A DNA stretch of 64,000 bases from an uncultured Paracoccaceae bacterium (GTDB lineage: Bacteria; Pseudomonadota; Alphaproteobacteria; Rhodobacterales; Rhodobacteraceae). A program made the position numbers and the translations under genes. The stretch covers positions 124,001 through 188,000 of the forward strand of contig CANNFA010000005.1 in assembly GCA_947503765.1 (NCBI GenBank). Direction: 5' to 3'. Shown here one piece after another: positions 9,537-20,045 of this stretch (positions are counted from its first letter, which is position 1; every line of letters starts with the position of its first letter). Under the pieces are notes generated by a model, which saw nothing but the letters and a program-made list of their open reading frames with translations, was not told the origin of the DNA and did no database searches.

Positions 9537-9540
<4 letters not shown>
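8572..9540 (+). CDS. Sugar ABC transporter permease (RbsC family), second subunit
   Basis: Polytopic membrane protein of 322 residues. The hallmark position reads GQLNLSVGG near residue 73 instead of GGIDLS, and the late GGAVLAGGHVSVIG element is retained. It overlaps the preceding permease and the following ATPase by ATGA. With two dissimilar permeases the channel is probably a heterodimer, as in rhamnose RhaPQ and AI-2 LsrCD importers. Confidence 0.87.
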
Positions 9541-11072
<1,532 letters not shown>

Positions 11073-11087
11073 TGCCGCGCGCGCCGC

Positions 11088-11417
11088 TCAGGCGGTAAAG
11101 AACACCTCTTCCATGTAGACCCAGTGCTCGCCCGCCTTGGCGCTGTCCAGCGGCACCTGGCAGGGATCGGTTTCGGTCCACCAATCCTGTGTGACCGGAT
11201 CGGCGGCCATCGCCGCCATGTCGGCGGCCAGATCGTCGCCGTGATATTCGAAATGGCCGAACAGCAGGTTCTCCGGCTCGCGCAGGTAGATCACGAAATT
11301 GCGGATGTTGCTGGCGCGGATCTGTTTCAGCACGCCGGGCCAGGCATCGGCATGCAGGCGCTTGTATTCCTCGATCTTCTCGGGCCGGATCCCGATCACC
11401 ATGCCGACACGTTTCAT
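11088..11417 (-). CDS. rhaM: L-rhamnose mutarotase-family protein
   Basis: Small cytoplasmic protein of 109 residues that, by family, interconverts alpha and beta anomers of L-rhamnose. It shows the family pattern MKRVGMVIGIRPEKIEEYK, then RLHADAWPGVL with the conserved His near residue 21, NIRNFVIYL, LFGHFEYHGDD and a C-terminal WWTETDPCQ. Length matches YiiL/RhaM proteins. Its start overlaps the stop of the upstream enolase-superfamily gene (ATGA), so the two are one operon. Related sugars such as L-fucose or L-lyxose remain possible because homologues are annotated broadly. Confidence 0.85.
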   Translation of the reverse strand: MKRVGMVIGIRPEKIEEYKRLHADAWPGVLKQIRASNIRNFVIYLREPENLLFGHFEYHGDDLAADMAAMAADPVTQDWWTETDPCQVPLDSAKAGEHWVYMEEVFFTA

Positions 11418-12529
11418 GCGCTATCCCCCATGATGGTGACATCCAGAACCGATTGCTTGGCGATCGCCTCGAAATCCCAGGCGATGCCAAGGCCCGGCGC
11501 GTCCGAAGGATAGGCTCGCCCGCCGCGCAGGTCGATGCCGTGCTGCGTGATCAAATCGAGCTGCGGGATATATTCCAGCCAATGCGCGTTGGTGATGCCG
11601 CAGACCAGCGGCAGGTGAAGCTCCATCAGGAAATGCGGGCAGACCATGATGCCATGCGATTCCGCCATCGCCGCGACCTTCAGCCATGGGGTGATGCCGC
11701 CGATCCGCGCGACATCGACCTGCACGATGCTGGCGGCACCCTGCACCAGGTAATCCTTGAACTGCGCCAGCGAATACATGCTTTCGCCCACCGCGATGGG
11801 CACCGATGTGCTGCGGGCAAGTTGCGCATGGGCGGCGACATTGTCGGCGGGCATCGGTTCCTCGAACCAGGCGATGCCGTGATCTTCCAGCATCGCGGCG
11901 CGGCGCAACGCCTCGGACAGGGTGAAGGCCTGGTTGGCGTCGGTCATCAGCTCGAACCCGGCCCCGACCGCCTGCCGGATCGCCGACAGCCGTGCTTCAT
12001 CCTCGCTGACATGCGGGCGGCCGATCTTGTATTTCGCGCCCGCAAACCCCTCGGCCTGCTTTTCCAGCGCATCATCCACCAGCGCCTCGGTGTCCAGATG
12101 CAGCCAGCCGCCCTCGGTCGAATAGACGGCCACGCTTTGCCGCGCGCCGCCCGCGGCCTTCCACAGCGGCAGCCCGGCGCGGCGGCACTGCATGTCCCAC
12201 AAAGCGGTGTCGATGGCGGCTAGCGCCAGCGAGGTGATCGCCCCGACAGAGGTCGAATGCGTGCTCATCAGCAGGTCGTGCCAGATGCCGCCGATCCGCG
12301 CCGGATCGCGCCCGCACAGCAGCGGCGCCAGATGGTCGCGCAGCAGCGCCGCCACGGCCGATCCGCCCGACCCGATGGTATAGCTGTAGCCGGTGCCCCG
12401 CGCGCCGTCGCTGTCGGTGATCGTCACGATCGGGGTTTCCTGGCAGACGAAGCTTTGAATGGCATCCTCGCGCCGCACTTTCGGCGCCAGGTTCACCATC
12501 TGGATGTCGACCTTTTCGATCCTGCTCAT
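11414..12529 (-). CDS. Enolase-superfamily acid-sugar dehydratase (mandelate racemase group)
   Basis: Cytoplasmic Mg-dependent enzyme of 371 residues, probably dehydrating a sugar acid to a 2-keto-3-deoxy acid. Visible residues follow the mandelate racemase subgroup: K-x-K in GAKYKIG near residue 166, metal ligands in LMTDANQAF, WFEEPM and IAVGES, then QVDVARIGG and the His of CPHFLMELH as a candidate general base. It is coupled to the rhamnose-mutarotase-like gene and divergent from the GntR regulator. Specificity (L-rhamnonate, L-fuconate, galactonate or other) cannot be settled from sequence alone. It is much shorter than, and distinct from, the L-fuconate dehydratase at 27450. Confidence 0.85.
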   Translation of the reverse strand: MSRIEKVDIQMVNLAPKVRREDAIQSFVCQETPIVTITDSDGARGTGYSYTIGSGGSAVAALLRDHLAPLLCGRDPARIGGIWHDLLMSTHSTSVGAITSLALAAIDTALWDMQCRRAGLPLWKAAGGARQSVAVYSTEGGWLHLDTEALVDDALEKQAEGFAGAKYKIGRPHVSEDEARLSAIRQAVGAGFELMTDANQAFTLSEALRRAAMLEDHGIAWFEEPMPADNVAAHAQLARSTSVPIAVGESMYSLAQFKDYLVQGAASIVQVDVARIGGITPWLKVAAMAESHGIMVCPHFLMELHLPLVCGITNAHWLEYIPQLDLITQHGIDLRGGRAYPSDAPGLGIAWDFEAIAKQSVLDVTIMGDSA

Positions 12530-12582
12530 GTATTCCTCTTTCCGGCCCGTTCCGATCCGTATCGCACGGAAAGGCTACGCAT

Positions 12583-12594
12583 ATTGCATGCAAT
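12583..12594. promoter_or_regulatory. GntR operator candidate (perfect 12-bp palindrome)
   Basis: ATTGCATGCAAT is a perfect palindrome in the gap between the minus-strand dehydratase gene (start 12529) and the plus-strand GntR gene. A further TGCAA half-site follows at 12596-12600. The core TGCATGCA recurs upstream of the sugar ABC operon at 6392. This points to autoregulation plus control of importer and enzymes by the same protein. Confidence 0.55.
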
Positions 12595-12692
12595 GTGCAA
12601 TAACATCGAGGGAGCCAAGCCCCGCGGACTGCTTGAGCGCGCGCAAGTCGCCCGGTAGGACCATGGCCGCGACCCTGATCCCGGAGCCACAG

Positions 12693-13706
12693 ATGCCGAC
12701 GCAACGAACTCCCGGCAAGAAAGCCCAGCCGACGCGCCGCAACCGGCTGATCCACGATACCCTGTCGCGGGCGATCCGGGGTGGCACCCTGCCGGACGGT
12801 CTGGTGCTGACGCAAAGCAATGTCGGCCGGTTCTTTGGCGTCAGCCGCGCGCCCGCCGCCGATGCGCTGATGCGGCTGGAGGGGGACGGGCTTATCGCGC
12901 GCTTTGCCGGGCGCGGCTATGTGGTCGGCCCCTCCGATGCCGCACCGCTGCGGATCGCTCTGGACCAGACCCCGCTGGAACAGCTCGACCCCGGCGCGCT
13001 GGCGCTTGGCGCGCGCAACTGGCGCGAGACGCTGTACCCCGCGGTCGAGGCCGAAATCGCTGTCTGCACCAGTTACGGCAGCTTCGCGCTGCTCAGCACC
13101 GCGCTGGCCCGGCATTACGGCTTTTCGCGCACCACCTCGCACGAGATGCTCAGCCGGCTGGAACGGGTCGGGCTGATCGAACAGCGCGCCAATGGCCGCT
13201 GGGTCGCGCCCGCGATGACCGAGGGCGATATCCGCGACCATTACCAGATGCGCCGCCTGCTGGAGCCTGTCGCCCTGCTGAGCGCGGCCGAAAGCGCGGG
13301 CGGCGCGGCGCTGGTCGATACCGCGCGCGGCCGCATCGCCGCGCTGCGCGCCAGGGGCACGCCGCCAAGCCGCGACGACATCACCGCGCTGGAGCGTGAT
13401 CTGCATGTGAACCTGGTGCAGGCCTGCGCCAACAAGCGGATGCGCGAGACGCTGCATCGCAGCCAATTGCCGCTGATCGCCACCCATACCGCGTTTGACC
13501 GCTATCTCGATACCGCCGAGATGCACCGCGTGCTGGACGATCACGACGCCATCCTGACCGCCCTGGCCGAGGGGCGCGAGCGGGACGCGAAACGCGCCAT
13601 GCGCGCGCATCTGGCGCAGGGGCTGGCCTCGACGCTGGCCTACATGGCGCGCGATCCGGTGCCGCCGCCGGGGCTGGTGCCGCCCTACATGACGCGGATG
13701 GGCTGA
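12693..13706 (+). CDS. GntR-family regulator with two winged-helix domains and FCD-like effector domain
   Basis: Transcription factor of 337 residues. The first winged helix (about residues 15-80) reads TLSRAIRGGTLPDG then FGVSRAPAADALMRLEGDGLI. A second one (about 105-175) reads LARHYGFSRTTSHEMLSRLERVGLIEQ. The C-terminal part (MRRLLEPVALL onward, with ALERDLHVNLV) is a helical FCD-type ligand domain. Ordinary FadR/GntR proteins have a single winged helix and about 240 residues, so the duplication is unusual. I chose the ATG at 12693, six bases after GGAG; an in-frame ATG at 12663 is also possible but has a poor spacing. It probably senses a sugar acid and controls the adjacent dehydratase and importer. 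Confidence 0.82.
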   Translation: MPTQRTPGKKAQPTRRNRLIHDTLSRAIRGGTLPDGLVLTQSNVGRFFGVSRAPAADALMRLEGDGLIARFAGRGYVVGPSDAAPLRIALDQTPLEQLDPGALALGARNWRETLYPAVEAEIAVCTSYGSFALLSTALARHYGFSRTTSHEMLSRLERVGLIEQRANGRWVAPAMTEGDIRDHYQMRRLLEPVALLSAAESAGGAALVDTARGRIAALRARGTPPSRDDITALERDLHVNLVQACANKRMRETLHRSQLPLIATHTAFDRYLDTAEMHRVLDDHDAILTALAEGRERDAKRAMRAHLAQGLASTLAYMARDPVPPPGLVPPYMTRMG

Positions 13707-13713
13707 AACGGAA

Positions 13714-13739
13714 CGGCCGGGACCCGAAGGCCCCGGCCG
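13714..13739. terminator. Convergent terminator hairpin between GntR gene and glpV
   Basis: CGGCCGGG and CCCGGCCG form an 8-bp stem around a 10-base loop, between two convergent genes only 52 bases apart. There is no long T-run on either side, so it is a GC-rich hairpin that could serve both directions. Confidence 0.55.
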
Positions 13740-13758
13740 GTTGTCGCATCGGCAGGGA

Positions 13759-15465
13759 TTACTGCCAGGACTTGATCAGCTCGTCATAGCTGACGGTGAC
13801 CGGCTCCTCGTCCTCGTTGTCCAGCTTGGCTTTGGGCGATCCGTCCTGGCTCAGCCAGTATTCGGGGTCGCGTTCCTCGTTCAGCTTGGGGCCGAACTCG
13901 CCCTGGACACCGGCGCGTTCCAGCCGCGACAGCACCTGCTCCTGGTCCGCGCACAGCGCGTCAAGCGCCTCTTGCGTGGTCTTCGCGCCCGACATCGCGT
14001 CGCCGATATTCTGCCACCACAGCTGTGCCAGCTTGGGATAATCGGGGATGTTGGTGCCGGTGGGCGACCAGCGCACCCGATCCGGAGAGCGGTAGAATTC
14101 GACCAGACCGCCCAGTTTCGGCGCCCGCTCGCTAAAGCTCTCGTGGTTGATCGTCGACTCGCGGATGAAGGTCAGGCCGGCATGGGATTTTTCCACGTCG
14201 ACCGTCATCGAGGTGACGAATTGCGCGTAAAGCCAGGCGGCCTTGGCGCGCTCGTCCGGGGTGGATTTCAGGATCGTCCAGGATCCCACATCCTGATAGC
14301 CGACCTTGGTCCCCTCTTCCCAGTAGACGCCATGCGGCGAGGGGGCGAGGCGCCATTTCGGCGTGCCGTCCTCGTTCATCACCGGCAGGCCCGGCTCGAC
14401 CAGCGAGGCGACGAAGGTGGTGTACATGAACATCTGCTGGGCGATGTTGCCCTGCGCCGGAACCGGCCCGGCCTCGGAGAAGGTCATGCCGGCAGCGGCG
14501 GGAGGCGCGTATTTCTCCAGCCATTCGATCGCCTTGTTGACGGCATAGACCGCCGCGGGGCTGTTGGTCGCGCCGCCGCGCGCCACGCAGGATCCGACCG
14601 GCTGGCTGTTCTCGTTGACGCGGATGCCCCATTCATCGACCGGCAACCCGTTCGGCTCGCCCTTCGATCCCATGCCGGCCATCGACATCCAGGCATCGGT
14701 ATAGCGCCAGCCAAGGCTGGGATCCTTCTTGCCGTAATCCATGTTGCCATAAACCTCGACACCGTCGATCGTCTTGCCGGTGAAGAATTCGGCGATATCC
14801 TCGTAGGCCGACCAGTTGACCGGCACGCCCAGATCATAGCCGTACTGCTCCTTGAATTCGGCCTGGATTTCCGGATCGTTGAACCAGTCGTAGCGGAACC
14901 AGTAGAGGTTCGCGAATTGCTGGTCGGGCAGCTGGTAGAGGTTGCCATCGGGCGCGGTGGTGAAATCGAGCCCGATGAAATCGTCAAGGTTCAGCGTCGG
15001 CGACGTGACGTCCGCCCCGGTGCCCTCCATCCAGTCGGTCAGGCTGCGCGCCTGCTGATAGCGCCAGTGCGTGCCGATCAGGTCGCTGTCATTGACATAG
15101 GCGTCATAGATGTTCTCGCCCGACTGCATCTGGGTTTGCAGCTTCTCGACGACATCGCCCTCGCCGATCAGGTCGTGGGTGATGTTGATGCCGGTGATCG
15201 CGCTGAAGGCCGGGGCCAGCACGCTGGCCTCGTATTCATGCGTGGCGATGGTTTCGGACACCACGTTGATGTCCATCCCCTTGAACGCCTCGGCGGCGTC
15301 GATGAACCACTGCATCTCGGCCTCCTGCTCCTCGCGGGTCAGGGCCGAGCGGTCGATATGTTCATCGAGAAAGGCAAGCGCGGCATCCATATCCGCAAGC
15401 GCCGGCCCCCCCGTCAGACCCAGCGCAAGCGCCAGTGCCGTTGTTGTTCTGAGTGACAAGGTCAT
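13759..15465 (-). CDS. glpV: Glycerol ABC transporter substrate-binding protein GlpV
   Basis: Periplasmic binding protein of 568 residues with a signal peptide MTLSLRTTTALALALGLTGG ending near PALA. It is far longer than most sugar-binding proteins, matching the roughly 570-residue GlpV of rhizobial glycerol importers. It contains family-like segments LYQLPDQQFANLYWFRYDWF, DVGSWTILKSTPDERAKAAWLYAQF and SPTGTNIPDYPKLAQLWW. It is the last gene of the glpD-S-T-P-Q-(orf)-U-V operon; that gene content is itself diagnostic of the glycerol importer described in Rhizobium leguminosarum. A hairpin precedes it and a terminator follows. Confidence 0.92.
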   Translation of the reverse strand: MTLSLRTTTALALALGLTGGPALADMDAALAFLDEHIDRSALTREEQEAEMQWFIDAAEAFKGMDINVVSETIATHEYEASVLAPAFSAITGINITHDLIGEGDVVEKLQTQMQSGENIYDAYVNDSDLIGTHWRYQQARSLTDWMEGTGADVTSPTLNLDDFIGLDFTTAPDGNLYQLPDQQFANLYWFRYDWFNDPEIQAEFKEQYGYDLGVPVNWSAYEDIAEFFTGKTIDGVEVYGNMDYGKKDPSLGWRYTDAWMSMAGMGSKGEPNGLPVDEWGIRVNENSQPVGSCVARGGATNSPAAVYAVNKAIEWLEKYAPPAAAGMTFSEAGPVPAQGNIAQQMFMYTTFVASLVEPGLPVMNEDGTPKWRLAPSPHGVYWEEGTKVGYQDVGSWTILKSTPDERAKAAWLYAQFVTSMTVDVEKSHAGLTFIRESTINHESFSERAPKLGGLVEFYRSPDRVRWSPTGTNIPDYPKLAQLWWQNIGDAMSGAKTTQEALDALCADQEQVLSRLERAGVQGEFGPKLNEERDPEYWLSQDGSPKAKLDNEDEEPVTVSYDELIKSWQ

Positions 15466-15495
15466 TTCATCCTCCCTTTGGACAGTTACGAAACT

Positions 15496-15526
15496 GGCGG
15501 CCGGCGTCTTGTCATCGCCGGTCGCC
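15496..15526 (-). terminator. Intercistronic hairpin between glpU and glpV
   Basis: GGCGGCCGGCG pairs with CGCCGGTCGCC (11 positions, one G-T type mismatch) around a 9-base loop in the 75-base gap between glpU and the binding-protein gene. It may tune glpV message level relative to the upstream genes. Confidence 0.5.
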
Positions 15527-15540
15527 GCCGAACGGCTCGA

Positions 15541-15813
15541 CTAGACGAAGCGGAACACCGCCGCCGCGTAGACGAGACATGCAAGCAGCGCATAGGGCTG
15601 CGGGGCGGGCACCAGGCCCAGCCAGATCAGGTTGATGAAGGCCGATCCCAGAAGCGTCAGGAACAGCCGGTCGCCGCGCGTCGTCTCGATCCGCAGGATG
15701 CCGACCCGCGGGGTTTCCGGCCAGCGGATCGCCAGCACCGTGAACACGATCAGCAAGAGCGCGATGACCGCAAAGAAGATCGCGGTGGGATATGTCCAGG
15801 CCATCCATGCCAT
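15541..15813 (-). CDS. glpU: GlpU, small DUF2160 membrane protein of glycerol importer
   Basis: Ninety-residue inner-membrane protein with two or three hydrophobic helices. It starts MAWMAWTYPTAIFFAVIALL, has the conserved core RVGILRIETTRGDRLFLTLLG and ends VYAAAVFRFV, the DUF2160 pattern found only with glycerol ABC importers. Its exact role in transport is not established. The ATG at 15813 lies three bases after the stop of the inserted small gene, and its AGGA site falls on that stop codon. Confidence 0.88.
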   Translation of the reverse strand: MAWMAWTYPTAIFFAVIALLLIVFTVLAIRWPETPRVGILRIETTRGDRLFLTLLGSAFINLIWLGLVPAPQPYALLACLVYAAAVFRFV

Positions 15814-15816
15814 TTC

Positions 15817-16103
15817 CTAGGCACCTTTCTTTACGTTTAAATGCACAGGAATCTCAAATGAAACCCGGTGCATTGCCTCTCTCGATGTTCCAGCTTTTAG
15901 ATCAATCAAGTTTAACACCTGTAACCCGGCTCCATCTTCAGCGTTTACAGTTACAGCAATATCGAATTTTACAGATCTTTCTGTAAAAACGAAATTTCCA
16001 TCGACTATGCCAGGCGCCACCGCACTCGGATTTGAAATTTGCGATTTGTGGACACCATCTATAACTTCATTCATTGTTTCAGAAATGAAATCGCTAAGTT
16101 TCA

Positions 16104-16104
<1 letters not shown>
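15817..16104 (-). CDS. Small unknown protein inserted in glp operon, AT-rich, coupled to glpQ
   Basis: Ninety-five residues, MKLSDFISETMNEVIDGVHK at the N terminus, then a beta-rich half with SVKFDIAVTV and MHRVSFEIPVHLNV. There is no signal peptide or membrane helix. I do not recognise a named family; the layout (short amphipathic helix, then F-D-(I/V)-A-V-T-V and F-x-(I/V)-P-V strands) resembles widespread small hypothetical proteins of unknown role. The ATG overlaps the glpQ stop (TGATG), and glpU starts three bases after its TAG, so it is embedded without scar. Base composition is visibly AT-rich compared with glpQ and glpU, which suggests recent acquisition. Conventional glp operons lack it. 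Confidence 0.75.
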
Positions 16105-16996
<892 letters not shown>

Positions 16997-16997
<1 letters not shown>

Positions 16998-17869
16998 CAC
17001 TTGCCCTCCCGCTTGTCGAGATTCACCATCACCGTGTAGAACACGTAGGAAATCAGCAGGATGACAAGGAAGTACATCAGGCTGAACGCCGCCGCGGGGC
17101 CAAGGTCGAACTGCCCCAGCGCCATCTTCACCAGGTCGATCGACAGGAAGGTGGTGGCGTTGCCCGGCCCGCCGCCGGTGACGACGAAGGGTTCGGTATA
17201 GATCATGAAACTGTCCATGAACCGCAGCAGGATGGCGATCATCAAGACGCCCATCATCTTGGGCAGCTCGATATAGCGGAACACCTTCCAGCGGCTCGCC
17301 TGGTCGATCTTGGCGGCCTGGTAATAGGCGTCGGGGATGGATTGCAGCCCGGCATAGGCCAGCAGCGCCACCAGCGAGGTCCAGTGCCACACATCCATCA
17401 CGATCACCGTCGCCCAGGCGGCAAAGAAATCCTGCGTGTAATTGTACGAGATGCCCAGCTTGTTGAGCGCATAGCCCAGCAGCCCGATATCCACCCGGCC
17501 AAAGATCTGCCAGATCGTGCCCACCACGTTCCACGGGATCAGCAGCGGCAGCGACATGACCACGAGGCAGAAACTGGCCCAGAAACCCTTTTTCGGCATG
17601 TTCAGCGCGACGAACACGCCCAGCGGCACCTCGATCGCCAGGATGATCGCGGAAAAGGACAATTGCCGGCCCAAGGCGTTCCACATCCGGTCCGAATGCA
17701 GCATCTGCTTGAACCAGTCGAGGCCGGCCCAGAAGAAGACGTTGTTGCCGAACGTGTCCTGCACCGAATAATTGACCACGGTCATCAGCGGGATCACCGC
17801 CGAAAAGGCGACCAGCACCAGCACCGGCAGAACCAGGAACCAGGCTTTCTGATTGACGGTCTTGTTCAT
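16997..17869 (-). CDS. glpP: Glycerol ABC transporter permease GlpP
   Basis: Inner-membrane permease of 290 residues in the MalF/UgpA-like family, starting MNKTVNQKAWFLVLPVLVLV. The EAA-type loop appears around SIPDAYYQAAKIDQASRWKV near residue 200, where the usual EAA is partly degenerate. Both ends overlap neighbours (ATGA with glpT, TGATG with glpQ), consistent with equimolar assembly with GlpQ. Partner ATPases are GlpS and GlpT. Confidence 0.92.
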
Positions 17870-18954
17870 CGCGCGCCCTCCCCGTGCGGTGCGATACGCC
17901 AGTCGTCGACGTAGACGTTGATGCCTTGCGGATCGAACTCGATCCGGTCGGCGTTTTCCGGTATGCTCTCGCCCTCGGCGGCGATGGCGCTGATCCGGGT
18001 GCCGTCCACATCCAGCCGGACGATCCGGTGCCGGCCGACATCCTCGATCCGCCTGATGCGCGCCGGAACGCCGTTGCCGCCGGTCGCAAGACGGATGAAT
18101 TCGGGCCGGATACCGACCTGGACGCGCCCCGATGGCGCCTCGTAGCCGGCCCCGAGGTCGACCGTGGCACCGGCGATCTGCGCGGTGCGCCCGTCGATCC
18201 GTGCATCGAACAGGTTCATCCCCGGCGAGCCGATGAAATAGCCGACGAAGGTATGCGCCGGGCGTTCGAACAATTCCTGCGGCGTGCCGATCTGCACCAC
18301 CCGACCGTCATGCATCACCACAACCTTGTCGGCAAAGGTCAACGCCTCTGTCTGGTCGTGGGTGACATAGATCATCGTATGGCCGAATTCGTGGTGCAGC
18401 GATTTCAGCTGGGTGCGCAATTCCCATTTCATATGCGGGTCGATCACCGTCAGCGGCTCGTCGAACAGCAGGGCGTTCACGTCCTGGCGGACCATGCCGC
18501 GGCCAAGGCTGATCTTCTGCTTGGCATCGGCCGTCAGCCCGCGCGCGCGGCGATCCAGCATGTCCTCCATGCCGATCATGCGGGCGATCTCCTGCACGCG
18601 CTCGGCCACGAAGGCGGCATCGCGGCCGCGGTTGCGCAGCGGAAAGGCCAGGTTGTCGCGCACCGTCATCGTGTCGTAGACGACCGGGAACTGGAACACT
18701 TGGGCGATGTTGCGTTCCGCCGTGGGCGCCGCCGTCACGTCGACATCGTCGAACAGGATGCGCCCCTGGCTGGGCTGCAAAAGCCCCGAGATGATGTTGA
18801 GCAGCGTGGACTTGCCGCAGCCCGACGCGCCCAGCAGCGCATAGGCCTCGCCGTCCTGCCAGTCGTGGTTCAGCTCCTTCAGCGCCCAGTCGTCTTCCGT
18901 CTGCGGGTTCGGCAGGTAGGAATGCGCCAGATTGTCGAGCGTTATCTTGGCCAT
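17866..18954 (-). CDS. glpT: Glycerol ABC transporter ATP-binding protein GlpT
   Basis: Cytoplasmic ATPase of 362 residues, MalK/UgpC-like with a C-terminal regulatory TOBE region. Walker A is GASGCGKST near residue 43 and Walker B is ALLFDEPLTVID near 165. The ABC signature position reads LTADAKQKISLGRGM rather than LSGGQ, so this nucleotide site may be weak and the heterodimer with GlpS asymmetric. I start it at the ATG at 18954, which overlaps the glpS stop; a GTG one codon upstream is possible. Not the enteric glycerol-3-phosphate antiporter GlpT. Confidence 0.92.
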   Translation of the reverse strand: MAKITLDNLAHSYLPNPQTEDDWALKELNHDWQDGEAYALLGASGCGKSTLLNIISGLLQPSQGRILFDDVDVTAAPTAERNIAQVFQFPVVYDTMTVRDNLAFPLRNRGRDAAFVAERVQEIARMIGMEDMLDRRARGLTADAKQKISLGRGMVRQDVNALLFDEPLTVIDPHMKWELRTQLKSLHHEFGHTMIYVTHDQTEALTFADKVVVMHDGRVVQIGTPQELFERPAHTFVGYFIGSPGMNLFDARIDGRTAQIAGATVDLGAGYEAPSGRVQVGIRPEFIRLATGGNGVPARIRRIEDVGRHRIVRLDVDGTRISAIAAEGESIPENADRIEFDPQGINVYVDDWRIAPHGEGAR

Positions 18955-20045
18955 CACGCCGCCTCCGCATAGGGGGCCGTGGCCACCAGCGCGCCGTCCG
19001 GCGCAAAGATGTACAGATGCGCGGGATCGACATAGACCTTCAGGCCCTGCCCCTGTTTCAGATCGCGCACCCCGTGCACCAGCCCGACCCAGCGTTCGCC
19101 GTGATGATCCAGATGCAGGAACGTCTCCGATCCGGTGATCTCGGTCACTGCCAGCTTCGTGTCGAATTCCAGCGGCTGTGCGCCTTCACGCGGGTTCAGG
19201 GTGATGTGGTTGGGCCGGAACCCGGCCGTATAGCGCCCGTCCGGCAGATCGCGCAGCGTGTCCGGCACCGCCACCACCGCGCCCCCGCCAAAGCTCATCC
19301 CGTTCGCATCCTTGCGCAGATCGACGAAATTCATCGGCGGGTCGGAAAACACCCGCGCGGTAATGGTGTCGACCGGGTGCCGATAGACGCGCGGCGTCGG
19401 CCCGAACTGGGTGATGCGCCCCTCGGACAGCGTGGCGACATTGCCGCCAAGCAGCAGCGCCTCTTCCGGCTCGGTCGTGGCATAGACGAAGATGGAGCCC
19501 GATTCCTCGAAGATGCGCGGGATCTCCTGGCGCAATTCCTCGCGCAGCTTGTAGTCGAGATTGGCCAGCGGCTCGTCCAGCAGGACCAGCCCGGCATTCT
19601 TGACCAGCGCACGGGCCAAGGCGCAACGCTGCTGCTGCCCGCCCGACAATTCCAGCGGCTTGCGATCCAGCATCGGCGTCAGCTTGAGCATGTCGGCCAC
19701 TTCATGCACACGCGTCTTTATCTGGCTGGCCGATTGCCCCATCAGCTTCATCGGCGAGGCGATATTCTCGTAGACCGACATGGACGGGTAGTTGATGAAT
19801 TGCTGGTAGACCATGGCGACCTTGCGGTCCTGCACGCGCATCCCCGTCACGTCCTTGTCGTTCCACAGGATGCGGCCGGTATCGGGCACGTCCAGCCCCG
19901 CCATGATCCGCATCAGCGTGGTCTTGCCCGCCAGTGTCGGCCCCAGCAGCACGTTCATCGTGCCGTTCTGCAATTCCAGCGTCGTGGGGTGGATATGAAC
20001 CTGTCCCCCGACAATTCTGGACACCCCGTCAAGTCGCAAGGTCAT
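18954..20045 (-). CDS. glpS: Glycerol ABC transporter ATP-binding protein GlpS
   Basis: Cytoplasmic ATPase of 363 residues. Walker A is GPTLAGKTT near residue 35 (TLAG replaces the common SGCG/NGAG), the signature is LSGGQQQRCALARAL near 135 and Walker B is LVLLDEPLANLD. The C-terminal third is a TOBE-like regulatory region. It keeps a canonical LSGGQ whereas GlpT does not, so the pair likely forms one good and one degenerate ATP site. ATGA overlap with glpD upstream. Confidence 0.92.
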   Translation of the reverse strand: MTLRLDGVSRIVGGQVHIHPTTLELQNGTMNVLLGPTLAGKTTLMRIMAGLDVPDTGRILWNDKDVTGMRVQDRKVAMVYQQFINYPSMSVYENIASPMKLMGQSASQIKTRVHEVADMLKLTPMLDRKPLELSGGQQQRCALARALVKNAGLVLLDEPLANLDYKLREELRQEIPRIFEESGSIFVYATTEPEEALLLGGNVATLSEGRITQFGPTPRVYRHPVDTITARVFSDPPMNFVDLRKDANGMSFGGGAVVAVPDTLRDLPDGRYTAGFRPNHITLNPREGAQPLEFDTKLAVTEITGSETFLHLDHHGERWVGLVHGVRDLKQGQGLKVYVDPAHLYIFAPDGALVATAPYAEAA

